Source: Pseudomonas brassicacearum subsp. brassicacearum (GTDB lineage Bacteria > Pseudomonadota > Gammaproteobacteria > Pseudomonadales > Pseudomonadaceae). From it: a stretch of DNA of 64,000 nt. Shown here piece after piece: positions 34,736-43,225 of the stretch. Made by a program: the position numbers and the translations under genes. The notes under the pieces were generated by a model. It was not told where the DNA came from and did not search any database. It worked only from the letters and a program-made list of their open reading frames with translations. Position 1 is the stretch's first letter; every line of letters begins with the position of its first letter. Where the stretch lies: positions 62,001-126,000 of the forward strand of contig NZ_VZPJ01000004.1 of NCBI RefSeq assembly GCF_008801605.1. Reading direction: 5' to 3'.

Positions 34736-35329
34736 CTACATACCGGTAGCAAACGCCGGAGGATGTTCTAGGGCCAGCCGTATCTCGCGAAACGCAACTT
34801 CGTACTGGCAGAGCATGCGCAACGCCCAATCAGCACGCCCCCGAATGCGATTGTCGTCTTCGTGGGCCGGTTCCTGGTCGTTGAGCGTCGACTCCACCTG
34901 CCGAATGATCAGATGTTCCGGCAAATACGTGATCCGGCAATTCTTGTAGCTCGACGCACGCAGCTCGGCGATGGGATAGGCGCCGCCAAGTCCAGCCGAG
35001 ACGCCCACCAACAGCGCGGGTTTGTGCCCGAGCTCATTGATCCCCGCATAGAGGAAGAAGTTCTTCAGCGCGGGGCAGGCCATGCCATTCCACTCCGGGC
35101 TGATCACGATCAGTGCTGTCGCTTTGGCAAGGATCGATTGTTGGGCAAGCCACACCTCATCGCGGTCTTTTTCCGGCCAAAGCGGCAGGCGGCAGGCGGC
35201 CAGGTCAATCAAGTCGCTGGCGTCGCACAGGTTCAGATCCGTCAGTCGCTGGCGCAGATAACGCGCCACTTTCAGCGACTGACTGTCCCCGCGGTTGGAA
35301 CCCGACAGCACAACGATGTGGCGGCTCAT
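34736..35329 (-). CDS. NADPH-dependent FMN reductase family protein
   Basis: 197-aa flavodoxin-like oxidoreductase. The FMN phosphate loop is SGSNRGDSQSLKVAR (residues 8-22) and the isoalloxazine-binding loop SPEWNGMACPALKN near residue 93. A second conserved segment is GVSAGLGGAYP. It probably reduces FMN, azo compounds or quinones. The start at 35329 has GAGGTGA upstream and overlaps the stop of the preceding fatty acid hydroxylase gene by 4 nt, so the two are co-translated; it might supply electrons to that enzyme, which is inference from arrangement only. Confidence 0.87.
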   Translation of the reverse strand: MSRHIVVLSGSNRGDSQSLKVARYLRQRLTDLNLCDASDLIDLAACRLPLWPEKDRDEVWLAQQSILAKATALIVISPEWNGMACPALKNFFLYAGINELGHKPALLVGVSAGLGGAYPIAELRASSYKNCRITYLPEHLIIRQVESTLNDQEPAHEDDNRIRGRADWALRMLCQYEVAFREIRLALEHPPAFATGM

Positions 35330-36180
35330 TGCGTCACCTCCGGTTGTGCGCTGGCCTTGGGCGCGGTACGGCGTGAGCGCACGACGGGCCAGAACAATTC
35401 CTCTTGCCAACTGATCGGTGACAGGTGCTCGATTCCGTAGGCTGGCGGGCGTCGGCGCGTGATTTTTGCCGTCCCGAACAGCACATCCCATAGAAACAAC
35501 AGGTTGCCGAAGTTGCCTTTGTAATGGGTGACACCGTCCTCGGCCGTCAAGCCATGGTGGGCAGAGTGGGTGGATGGGGTGGAAATTATCCGTTCCAGAA
35601 GCCAGACCACAGGCCGCAAACCACGAACCCCATAAAGCTTGTCATCCCATGCAACGCTGCTGTGCGCCGCGAAAATAACAGTCATCTTGATGATCAGGTA
35701 AACGTAGTAGACCGGCGCGAGGCCCAGGTAGATCAGCATGCCGGACAGCCAGATCCCGGGCATGAGCAGGTAATAAAAACTGTTGTTGCGGTAAACGATC
35801 CGGACACTCATGTAGGGCGCGGAATGATGGGCGCGATGCAACGCATAGAGGGCGGGAACCCGGTGTGTCAGGCGATGCCACCAGTATTGAGTCATGTCGT
35901 CCAGCAACAGGAACAACACGAACCCGGCGGCCCAGGGGATCGCCACCAGCGCGTCTTTCATCTGCGGGGCAACCAGGCTGAGCAACTTGCCGCTCAGCCA
36001 CATGACGGCGGGGAAGGTGATTGCAATCAGGATCCCGGAGCCGATGACTTCAATCAGTACATCACGCCTGCCGCCCGATGACTGGCGCAAGGCCGAGCAA
36101 GCAAGTTCCAGCAAAATGAAGGCGAGGAATATCCCGGCCACGACTGCAGAAGGATTATTGGCGAGCATTGTTGTATTCAT
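35326..36180 (-). CDS. Fatty acid hydroxylase / sterol desaturase family membrane protein
   Basis: 284-aa integral membrane diiron enzyme. Hydrophobic helices near residues 10-30, 45-70, 85-100 and 145-185 frame three histidine clusters: HRLTH, HRAHH and HSAHH, the signature of the superfamily that hydroxylates or desaturates lipids. Further His residues (FAAHSSVAWD) complete the usual eight-His set. ATG 36180 is chosen; longer in-frame starts to 36285 would run into the divergent regulator's leader. First gene of a two-gene unit with the FMN reductase; divergent from the AraC gene 67 bp away. Confidence 0.87.
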   Translation of the reverse strand: MNTTMLANNPSAVVAGIFLAFILLELACSALRQSSGGRRDVLIEVIGSGILIAITFPAVMWLSGKLLSLVAPQMKDALVAIPWAAGFVLFLLLDDMTQYWWHRLTHRVPALYALHRAHHSAPYMSVRIVYRNNSFYYLLMPGIWLSGMLIYLGLAPVYYVYLIIKMTVIFAAHSSVAWDDKLYGVRGLRPVVWLLERIISTPSTHSAHHGLTAEDGVTHYKGNFGNLLFLWDVLFGTAKITRRRPPAYGIEHLSPISWQEELFWPVVRSRRTAPKASAQPEVTQ

Positions 36181-36247
36181 GGCACTCTCGATTAAGGCCC
36201 CAGCGGGCAATGCCATTTCATTAGAAGCCAGCGAGTCAGCCCTCCCA

Positions 36248-37210
36248 ATGCGCGAAACGGACAGAATCGAGCGAGAAGCGGTCAATCGTTCACCCCAACG
36301 CTTTCACCGGGGCAAATTGGGCCAGGTGCTGGAGCGCTTCCTGGACAGTCACGCTGGCGGGAGGCAAAAAGACTACAACCTGATCGAGCTGGATCAGCTC
36401 TGGCGCGAAGCGGCGCGTGTCGATCCGGCGATCGGCCTGAAACTGTTTGCGCTATTTACGCCTCAGGACTGGCACGTCCTGGCTTATCTTTGCCTGTACA
36501 GTCCTGACGTGTTGTCGTCTATGCAGCTTTGGGCGCGGTACGCCGCGCTTGCCTCGGACACGGACACGGTGCGCTTGCTCAATGACGAAAACGGTCTGGG
36601 CGTCGAGTTGAGTGTCGATGCACCGGGGGATTTGGCGCGGTACGTCGTAGAGCACTATGGCGTGATGGCCGTTACGCAATTACGGCGAGGAACGGGACAG
36701 GACATACGGCCGACTCTCGCCAGATTCGCCCATTCGCGGCCCTCGTATTACCAACAGTACAGCCAATGGTTTGGAGACCGTATCGAGTTCGACTGCCCGG
36801 ACAACCGTTTCTATTTCGATGCCCCAAGCGCACGCCTGCCGATGCAGACGCGTCATCACGGCATGTTGGAGCTGTTGACCCAGGAACTCGACCGCCGGGT
36901 CGCCGCGCACCGCAGTTTCACCGGCTGGTCGGCCAGGCTGGCCGACGGTGTCCGGCGATCACTGGCCAAAGGCGAAACGCCAACGCTGGTCGATCTGGCG
37001 CAAGCACTGCACCAGACGCCGAGGACCCTGCGCAGGCGCCTTGAGGAACAAGGCACGACCTTCAGGCAGTTGCTCGACCAGGTTCGCGCCGAACTGGAGT
37101 TGCTCCTGGAAATGCAGGGCGAATCCCTGGCGCAGATCGCTGCTCAGTTGGGTTACAGCGATACGACCGCGTACCTGCATGCACGAAGCAGATGGCGGGC
37201 GGTGAAGTAA
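36248..37210 (+). CDS. AraC-family regulator with Arabinose_bd-type domain, short C-terminus
   Basis: 320-aa transcription regulator of the large AraC group with an OruR/ToxT-like N-terminal ligand domain (residues about 15-200, with LDQLWREAARVDPAIGLKLF) and a C-terminal AraC DNA-binding domain (about 235-320). The first HTH is LVDLAQALHQTPRTLRRRL. The second ends at LGYSDTTAYLHARSRWRAVK and stops, so the usual GxSPxxYR end of the domain is missing. That may be a natural variation or a frameshift near 37175. It is divergent from the hydroxylase-FMN reductase pair and is the likely regulator of it. Confidence 0.8.
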   Translation: MRETDRIEREAVNRSPQRFHRGKLGQVLERFLDSHAGGRQKDYNLIELDQLWREAARVDPAIGLKLFALFTPQDWHVLAYLCLYSPDVLSSMQLWARYAALASDTDTVRLLNDENGLGVELSVDAPGDLARYVVEHYGVMAVTQLRRGTGQDIRPTLARFAHSRPSYYQQYSQWFGDRIEFDCPDNRFYFDAPSARLPMQTRHHGMLELLTQELDRRVAAHRSFTGWSARLADGVRRSLAKGETPTLVDLAQALHQTPRTLRRRLEEQGTTFRQLLDQVRAELELLLEMQGESLAQIAAQLGYSDTTAYLHARSRWRAVK

Positions 37211-37389
37211 GGCAATCAGCGAGCCCTCCGGATACGAATGTATCTCTGTGTATCCAAGGCCATTGTTGATACGGACGATTTCATTCAAGGCCGTCGCTGA
37301 CACATGCGCGATACCTGGCCGACGTCAAATGAGCCCACCGAGACAGCCCAAGCCGTCTCACTGGCTCACCCCACGTCGGAGATAACGTC

Positions 37390-37647
37390 ATGAACTGGAA
37401 AAACCTCAGCATCGCGTCCCTGTTTGCCGCACTGAGCCTTGGCGCTGTCGCGGCCAATGCCCAAGGCAGCATCAAGCCTCACACCTACATGTATGGCGAC
37501 CACCTGGATGTCGCCAAGGTGCTTTCGGTCAAGCAAGGCTCGGGCTGCGGCGTCGTGGAGACACGCATGACCTACCTGGACTCGGCCGGCCAGATCCAGG
37601 CACTGGACTACAACGCCGTCGCTCAGGACTGCGCTCAGGACAATTGA
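37390..37647 (+). CDS. DUF2790 small exported protein
   Basis: 85-aa periplasmic protein with a signal peptide (SLFAALSLGAVAANA) followed by the DUF2790 domain (KPHTYMYGDHLDVAKVLS ... CGVVETRMTYLDSAG), a family almost restricted to Pseudomonas, often in several copies. Function unknown. GGAGATAACGTC precedes the ATG. It lies 37 bp before the epoxide-hydrolase-like gene and may be co-transcribed with it. Confidence 0.88.
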   Translation: MNWKNLSIASLFAALSLGAVAANAQGSIKPHTYMYGDHLDVAKVLSVKQGSGCGVVETRMTYLDSAGQIQALDYNAVAQDCAQDN

Positions 37648-37684
37648 TCCAGGTCCGTGGGCCACTCACTCAAGGAGAGTCATC

Positions 37685-39055
37685 ATGCTTGCAATTTCAT
37701 CCGTTTGCGCCTGGCACCGTTGCCTGGTTCACACCGCCTGGGGCAGTGCGCTCAGTCTCGCACTGCTCGCTGCCAGCCCGGGGGCCTGGGCGGCCACCGT
37801 CGACGTCGCGCCATCCGGCACGGTTCAATCGTCTCAATCCGAAGCCATCCGTCCATACCGCATCCATGTCGATGACGCGAAGCTGGCCGAACTGCGCAAG
37901 CGCATTGCCGACGCCCGTTGGCCGGACAAGGAAACCGTCAACGACGTTTCCCAGGGCGTGCAACTGGCCCAGGTACAGGACTTGGTGAAGTATTGGGGCA
38001 ACGGTTATGACTGGCGCAAGGCCGAGGCCAGGCTCAATGCATTGCCCGAATTCATCACCACGATCGATGGTGTCGACATCCAGTTCATTCATGTGCGTTC
38101 GCGTCATCCCAACGCCATGCCGCTGATCCTTACCCATGGCTGGCCGGGTTCGCAGTTCGAGTTTCTCAAGACCATCGGCCCGCTGACCGATCCGACCGCT
38201 TACGGCGGTCGCGCCGAAGACGCTTTCGACGTCGTGATCCCCTCGATTCCCGGCCACGGCTTTTCCGGCAAGCCAACTGAGTTGGGCTGGGGCCCGGACC
38301 GCGTGGCCAAGGCCTGGGACGTGCTGATGAAACGCTTGGGCTACACCCATTACGTGTCCCAGGGCGGTGATCATGGGTCGGTCATCTCCGACGCCCTGGG
38401 CCGCCTGGCGCCGCCCGGTTTGCTGGGCATCCATTTGAACATGCCGGCGACCGTGCCGCCGGAGCTGGTGAAGCCGATCAACAGCGGCGAACCGGCACCT
38501 GCGGGGTTGAGCGGTCCGGAACGCACTGCCTACAACTCGCTGAGCACCTTCTTCGGCCGCAATGCAGCCTACGGCGCGATGATGGTGACCCGGCCGCAGA
38601 CCATCGGTTATCTGCTGGCGGATTCGCCCTCGGGCACAGCGGCATGGATGTACGAAAAGTTTGCCGCCTGGACTGACAGCGACGGCAAGCCGGAACGTGT
38701 GCTCAGCCGCGATGAAATGCTCGACGACATCAGCTTGTATTGGTTGACCGACACCGGCGCATCGTCCTCCCGTTTCTATTGGGAGAACAACAACAATAAC
38801 TTCAGTGCGGTGGCGCAAAAAACCGCAGACATCAAGGTCCCGGTGGCGATCACCGTGTTCCCCCACGAAATTTACCAAGCCCCGAAAACCTGGGCCCAGC
38901 GGGCCTATCCATCGCTGTCCTACTTCAACGAAGTCAGCAAGGGCGGCCATTTCGCTGCCTGGGAGCAGCCGCAATTGTTCAGCGAAGAGTTGCGCGAGGC
39001 ATTCCGGCCATTGCGCAGCGCCGCGAAAAACACCGTCGCCCAGACCGCTCATTAA
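37685..39055 (+). CDS. Exported epoxide-hydrolase-like alpha/beta hydrolase
   Basis: 456-aa protein with a signal peptide (LSLALLAASPGAWA), an N-terminal epoxide hydrolase domain (EHN; IRPYRIHVDDAKLAELRKR and YDWRKAEARLNALP), then the catalytic alpha/beta hydrolase. The oxyanion region is HGWPGSQFEF and the nucleophile is probably the Asp in SQGGDHGSVI; the catalytic His is near the C-terminus (GGHFAAWEQP). The type resembles microsomal epoxide hydrolase. Epoxide substrates are inferred from the family. AAGGAG precedes the ATG. First of three consecutive exported hydrolases. Confidence 0.9.
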   Translation: MLAISSVCAWHRCLVHTAWGSALSLALLAASPGAWAATVDVAPSGTVQSSQSEAIRPYRIHVDDAKLAELRKRIADARWPDKETVNDVSQGVQLAQVQDLVKYWGNGYDWRKAEARLNALPEFITTIDGVDIQFIHVRSRHPNAMPLILTHGWPGSQFEFLKTIGPLTDPTAYGGRAEDAFDVVIPSIPGHGFSGKPTELGWGPDRVAKAWDVLMKRLGYTHYVSQGGDHGSVISDALGRLAPPGLLGIHLNMPATVPPELVKPINSGEPAPAGLSGPERTAYNSLSTFFGRNAAYGAMMVTRPQTIGYLLADSPSGTAAWMYEKFAAWTDSDGKPERVLSRDEMLDDISLYWLTDTGASSSRFYWENNNNNFSAVAQKTADIKVPVAITVFPHEIYQAPKTWAQRAYPSLSYFNEVSKGGHFAAWEQPQLFSEELREAFRPLRSAAKNTVAQTAH

Positions 39056-39115
39056 ACCTTTCCTGGCGGCTCCGGACCGGGAGCCGCTCACCCGCCATTC
39101 GTAAGGGAGATTCAC

Positions 39116-40189
39116 ATGGACACGACTCTGAACCACCCATCCGCACTGCGCCGTACTCGTTTGTTCACCCCAGCCATCCTGGTGTTCGCGATAATGCAAT
39201 TGGGCGCCTTGGGCTTCGCGTCGTCGCAGGCAAACGCCGCCGATGTACCTGCCAGCACCATCGGCGCCATTACCCCGGGTAGTCACACCTCGTTCGGCCC
39301 GTTGAAGCACGTCAAGGCCGGCCTGCTGGACGTTTCCTATGCCGAGGTCGGTCCCGCCGACGGGCCGGTGGTCATCCTGCTGCATGGTTGGCCCTATGAC
39401 ATTCACAGCTACGCGGATGTGGCGCCAGCGCTGGCAGAGAAGGGCTATCGCGTGCTGATCCCGTACGCCCGCGGTTATGGCGATACGCGTTTCCTGTCGG
39501 CCAAGACCCTGCGCAACGGCCAGCCTTCTGCACTGGCAAGCGATCTGATTGATTTCATGGACGCACTGAAGATCAAGCAAGCCGTGCTCGGCGGTTATGA
39601 CTGGGGCGCACGCACCGCCGACATTGTCGCGGCCCTTTGGCCGGAGCGGGTGAAGGCGCTGGTGGCGGTGAGTGGCTACCTGATCGGCAGCCAGGAGGCC
39701 GGCAAGACACCGCTGCCACCGGCCGCCGAACTGCAGTGGTGGTATCAGTTCTACTTTGCGACAGAGCGTGGTCGCCTCGGCTACGAGAAAAACACCCACG
39801 ACTTCGCCAAACTGATCTGGCAGCTGGCGTCGCCCAAGTGGAACTTCGACGACGCGACGTATGACCGAAGCGCCGCCGCTTTGCAGAATCCCGATCATGT
39901 CGCCGTTTCAATCTTCAACTATCGCTGGCGGCTGGGCCTGGTCAAGGGCGAGGCCAAATACGACGCGCTGGAAAAGAAACTGGCGACGTTCCCGTCGATC
40001 AGCGTGCCGACCATCACCTTGGAGGGTGATGCCAATGGCGCTCCTCATCCCCCCGCCGAAGCCTATGCCAAGCGTTTCACTGGCCAATACGAGCATCGCC
40101 TGATCGATGGCGGTGTCGGCCACAACTTGCCGCAAGAAGCGCCGCAGGCTTTCGCCCAGGCTGTGATCGACGCTGATCATCTGCGCTAA
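39116..40189 (+). CDS. Exported alpha/beta hydrolase (epoxide hydrolase/dehalogenase-like)
   Basis: 357-aa alpha/beta hydrolase with an N-terminal signal segment ending ASSQANA. The fold motifs are LLHGWPYDIHSY (oxyanion hole), nucleophile elbow GGYDWGARTAD (Asp, as in epoxide hydrolases and haloalkane dehalogenases rather than Ser esterases) and the C-terminal GGVGHNLPQEAP with the catalytic His. Substrate unknown. It lies 60 bp after the preceding hydrolase, with a good ribosome site (AAGGGAG). Confidence 0.88.
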   Translation: MDTTLNHPSALRRTRLFTPAILVFAIMQLGALGFASSQANAADVPASTIGAITPGSHTSFGPLKHVKAGLLDVSYAEVGPADGPVVILLHGWPYDIHSYADVAPALAEKGYRVLIPYARGYGDTRFLSAKTLRNGQPSALASDLIDFMDALKIKQAVLGGYDWGARTADIVAALWPERVKALVAVSGYLIGSQEAGKTPLPPAAELQWWYQFYFATERGRLGYEKNTHDFAKLIWQLASPKWNFDDATYDRSAAALQNPDHVAVSIFNYRWRLGLVKGEAKYDALEKKLATFPSISVPTITLEGDANGAPHPPAEAYAKRFTGQYEHRLIDGGVGHNLPQEAPQAFAQAVIDADHLR

Positions 40190-40213
40190 CACTCAAAACC
40201 CAAGGAGTATTCA

Positions 40214-40990
40214 ATGAAAAAAGTCATTGCCGTACTGGCGTGCAGCGCTGGTCTGTTCATCGGTGCCAACGCGTTTGCACAAACTGAAAAACCCACCGTG
40301 GTCCTGGTCCATGGTGCCTTTGCCGATGCATCGAGCTGGAATGGTGTCGCCAGGATTCTCGAGAAAGACGGCTACACGGTGGTGGCGGCGGCCAACCCTC
40401 TGCGCAGCGTGAAAAGCGATGGCGCGGCGGTGTCAGCCTTGTTGACCAGCATCAAGTCTCCCGTTGTGCTGGTCGGTCATTCCTACGGGGGCAACGTGAT
40501 CAGCGAAGCGGCCAATGACCACGCCAACGTCAAGGCACTGGTCTACGTCAGCGCGTTCGCCCCCGAGGCGGGGGAAACCGTCGCCGGACTTGCCGGCAAA
40601 TTCCCCGGCAGCACCCTGGGCCCAACCCTTGCCGCGCCTGTCCCGCTGACGGATGGCGGCAAGGACTTGTACATCCAGCAAGCCAAGTTCCACGACCAGT
40701 TCGCCGCGGATGTTCCCGCCGGACAAGCGGCCCTGATGGCCGCGACTCAACGGCCGGTCACGGAAGCGGCTTTGAACGAGCAGGCCGGGCCGCCCGCCTG
40801 GAAGCACATTCCGTCCTGGTACATCTATGGCGACAAGGACAAGAACATCCCGCCGCAGGCCATGGCGTTCATGGCCCAGCGTGCCGAGGCCAAGGCGGTG
40901 AAAGTGGTCAAGGGCGCGTCCCATGTGGTGATGGTTTCAAACCCCGAGCCGGTCGCTCGCTTGATTGAGACAGCCGCTGCGGCGAAGTGA
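40214..40990 (+). CDS. Exported alpha/beta hydrolase (esterase-like)
   Basis: 258-aa alpha/beta hydrolase with signal peptide (LACSAGLFIGANAFA). Motifs: LVHGAFADASSW, nucleophile elbow GHSYGGNVI (Ser), and C-terminal GASHVVMVSNP with the catalytic His. It belongs to the esterase/EstC-like group in which homologues act on small esters; the substrate here is unknown. It starts 24 bp after the preceding hydrolase with AAGGAG upstream, so the three hydrolase genes appear to form one operon. Confidence 0.88.
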   Translation: MKKVIAVLACSAGLFIGANAFAQTEKPTVVLVHGAFADASSWNGVARILEKDGYTVVAAANPLRSVKSDGAAVSALLTSIKSPVVLVGHSYGGNVISEAANDHANVKALVYVSAFAPEAGETVAGLAGKFPGSTLGPTLAAPVPLTDGGKDLYIQQAKFHDQFAADVPAGQAALMAATQRPVTEAALNEQAGPPAWKHIPSWYIYGDKDKNIPPQAMAFMAQRAEAKAVKVVKGASHVVMVSNPEPVARLIETAAAAK

Positions 40991-41208
40991 TACTCATCTG
41001 AGCGGCCTCGGAAGATAGAGCGCGCCTCTCGAAGGCGGGTTGTACCTTCATTCTCTGATGGATTGCAGGGATCGAGGCAACGGTTGTCTGAAACAACGGT
41101 ATTTCTCCAAAAGGTCCGAGACCTGAAATTCCCTTGGATCAGGCAACGATGCCGGCGAATCCGGCAAACGGATAGGCGTTTCGCTCCACATACTCTCGCG
41201 GCCCTGAG

Positions 41209-41245
41209 GCCCTGCCACAGCTGTATCCGAGTGGCAGGGGCTTTT
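41209..41245 (+). terminator. Intrinsic terminator-like hairpin
   Basis: Arms 41209-41218 (GCCCTGCCAC) and 41231-41241 (GTGGCAGGGGC) pair with a single bulge, followed by TTTT at 41242-41245. It lies 220 bp after the hydrolase operon and 35 bp before the YkgJ gene, so it could end the former or attenuate the latter. The rest of the 290-bp gap holds nothing recognisable. Confidence 0.6.
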
Positions 41246-41280
41246 GTAGGCCATCGAAAACATGTGTGCGAGTGCTTGAT

Positions 41281-42027
41281 ATGGAGAACAACACGATCCG
41301 CTTTGCCTGCAACGGCTGCGGGATCTGCTGCAAGGGCCGGCTGATTCCGCTGACGTTGGATGAGGCAAGGCAGTGGCTAAACCGCGGACATGAGGTGGCG
41401 GTCATACTGGAGGCGTTCGATGAGTCAACCTGGCCTTCCGAGCCTAGGCAATTCGCCCACAGCGCCCAACGGGCCGTGGCAGTCACCAGTGGCGATGCCC
41501 AGATTCGAGTCGTTGCGGTACTGGCGGGTAATGCGCTGACGCAATGCCGCAATCTCGGCGACGATGGTCGTTGCGGTATCTATGAAGAGCGGCCGTTGGT
41601 CTGTCGAATCTACCCGATGGAAATCAATCCGCTCATTGCCTTGCGTCCTGCCGACAAGGTCTGTCCGCCTGAGGTCTGGGAGGCGGGCGAGGTCTTGTTT
41701 ACCGACCGCGTTGTCGATCCGATCCTGGCCGATCAGATCGAACGTTCCCGCCAGGCGGACAGGGACGACGCCCGGGCCAAGATTGCGCTGTGTGAAGCGA
41801 TGGGCATGAACGTCGCCGCCTGGAAGGGCAACGCGTTGGCGGTGTACTTGCCTGATCGGGCGCAATTGGCTGAAGCGATCATTCGCTACGATCGCGCGCC
41901 CGTGGCACCGACAGGTCTGGATTGGAAAGTGCGGGTCGAAACGCCGGCCCTGGCCCAACAACTGCTGCAAGTGGGTATCGCGTTGGATGATCATCAGTCA
42001 ACCGGCTACATCTTCCAGAATCTTTAG
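41281..42027 (+). CDS. YkgJ-family cysteine-cluster protein
   Basis: 248-aa protein of the YkgJ/CxxCxxCC family, putative zinc or iron chelating. The N-terminal cluster is CNGCGICCKG (residues about 10-18) and the second ALTQCRNLGDDGRCGIYEER-type block continues to RPLVCRIYP. A conserved Cys in KVCPPEVW adds a further ligand. Function unknown. ATG 41281 is chosen, with GTG 41266 an in-frame alternative; neither has a strong ribosome site. Confidence 0.82.
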   Translation: MENNTIRFACNGCGICCKGRLIPLTLDEARQWLNRGHEVAVILEAFDESTWPSEPRQFAHSAQRAVAVTSGDAQIRVVAVLAGNALTQCRNLGDDGRCGIYEERPLVCRIYPMEINPLIALRPADKVCPPEVWEAGEVLFTDRVVDPILADQIERSRQADRDDARAKIALCEAMGMNVAAWKGNALAVYLPDRAQLAEAIIRYDRAPVAPTGLDWKVRVETPALAQQLLQVGIALDDHQSTGYIFQNL

Positions 42028-42198
42028 GCACCCAGCGAAGCCATCACTTTGTGCACCCCCACCCCATGAAACATCTTGTAATGCCCGGCTGCCAGTGACT
42101 GATGCGCGCTACGGATCGTTAAATCGTGCAAGAAATTGCGTCAATCAGGCAAGCGACTCGAATCGCCGACCCAGCATACTGCGTCCATATTGATCAAC

Positions 42199-42241
42199 GA
42201 CTTGCGGTGATGCCGAACAGTATTCGCCATCACCGCAAGTC
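42199..42241 (+). promoter_or_regulatory. Perfect 14-bp inverted repeat in AraC gene leader
   Basis: GACTTGCGGTGATG (42199-42212) and its exact reverse complement (42228-42241) are separated by 15 nt and end 29 bp before the GTG start of the AraC-type gene. No T-tract follows. It could be an operator for autoregulation or a leader hairpin limiting translation. Confidence 0.6.
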
Positions 42242-42270
42242 GTGGGTCCGATGTTTTCAAGGAGTGAAAT

Positions 42271-43179
42271 GTGCACACCGATTTCAACAGCGATCAGGGC
42301 GTCTGCGACATCAGTCGCCTGGCCGGTTCGGTCAGCCAGCTTGTGCCCAGCGAGGGCGACCAGATCACCGCCATTGCCGGCTTGAGCCTGCATCGGCGCA
42401 ACGCGATCACCGCGCCGACGCACTGCATCTATGGCCTGGGTATCGGCGTGACCTTGCAAGGCCGCAAGCAAGCCATGCTCGGGGACGAGATACTGACTTA
42501 CGCGCCGGGCCAGTCCATGGTGACCTGCGTGGATCTGCCGGTCATTTCCCATGTCTCCCAAGCCAGCGTCGCCAAGCCGTTCCTGGGCATGATGCTGAGA
42601 TTCGACAGCACGATGGTCATGCAGGTGGCCGAGCGCATGCAGTTGTCACAACGCATGAGGGACGACGCGTTTCGACCGATTACCGTACAAGCGCTGGATG
42701 CCGGGGTGCTGGACGCCCTGCGGCGCTTGATAGAACTGCTGGAGGAACCGTCGCTGCTTGAGACAGTGGCTCCGCTGATCAAGGAAGAGATCATCGCTCG
42801 CCTGTTGAGCGGTGCCCACGCGCCACAGTTGCTGCATGTGATCGCTGCCGGGTCACCCAGCCAGCACATCGCCAAGACGGTTGCCTGGCTGAAACTGAAT
42901 TTTCGCCAGGCGTTGCGGATGGACGATCTGGCGGCACAAGCGCACATGAGTCCATCCACGTTTCGCCAGCATTTTCGGACCGTGACCGGTATGAGTCCGT
43001 TGCAATACCAGAAGCAGCTGCGGCTACAAGCCGCTCGGCAGTTGATGTTGAGCCAGAACGTCGATGCGAGCAGTGCAGGGGGCCTGGTTGGCTATGAAAG
43101 TGCCTCGCAGTTCAGCCGTGAATACAGCCGTCTCTTTGGGGCGCCGCCGCAGCGGGATATCAAGCGCATTCGCTTGTGA
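42271..43179 (+). CDS. AraC-family transcriptional regulator (AraC_N type)
   Basis: 302-aa regulator with an N-terminal AraC_N effector domain (cupin-like; HCIYGLGIGVTLQGRKQAML) and a complete C-terminal double HTH domain: MDDLAAQAHMSPSTFRQHF and SAGGLVGYESASQFSREYSRLFG, ending PQRDIKRIRL. The GTG start has AAGGAG upstream. It converges on the molybdenum hydroxylase operon. AraC_N regulators often control nearby dehydrogenases; which gene it controls here is not visible. Confidence 0.9.
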   Translation: MHTDFNSDQGVCDISRLAGSVSQLVPSEGDQITAIAGLSLHRRNAITAPTHCIYGLGIGVTLQGRKQAMLGDEILTYAPGQSMVTCVDLPVISHVSQASVAKPFLGMMLRFDSTMVMQVAERMQLSQRMRDDAFRPITVQALDAGVLDALRRLIELLEEPSLLETVAPLIKEEIIARLLSGAHAPQLLHVIAAGSPSQHIAKTVAWLKLNFRQALRMDDLAAQAHMSPSTFRQHFRTVTGMSPLQYQKQLRLQAARQLMLSQNVDASSAGGLVGYESASQFSREYSRLFGAPPQRDIKRIRL

Positions 43180-43181
43180 TC

Positions 43182-43218
43182 GTGAGGCTTGTCTGGCATT
43201 GCGACCAGACAGCCTCAC
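43182..43218. terminator. Bidirectional hairpin between convergent genes
   Basis: GTGAGGCTTGTCTGG (43182-43196) pairs with CCAGACAGCCTCAC (43205-43218) apart from one bulged T, loop of 8 nt. Located exactly between the stops of the AraC gene and the molybdenum hydroxylase. Confidence 0.75.
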
Positions 43219-43225
43219 ACGCCTG

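Noticed and set aside
37697..39898. Long minus-strand open frame across two hydrolase genes
   Set aside because: Spans the boundary of two genes with signal peptides and catalytic motifs; composition-driven shadow.
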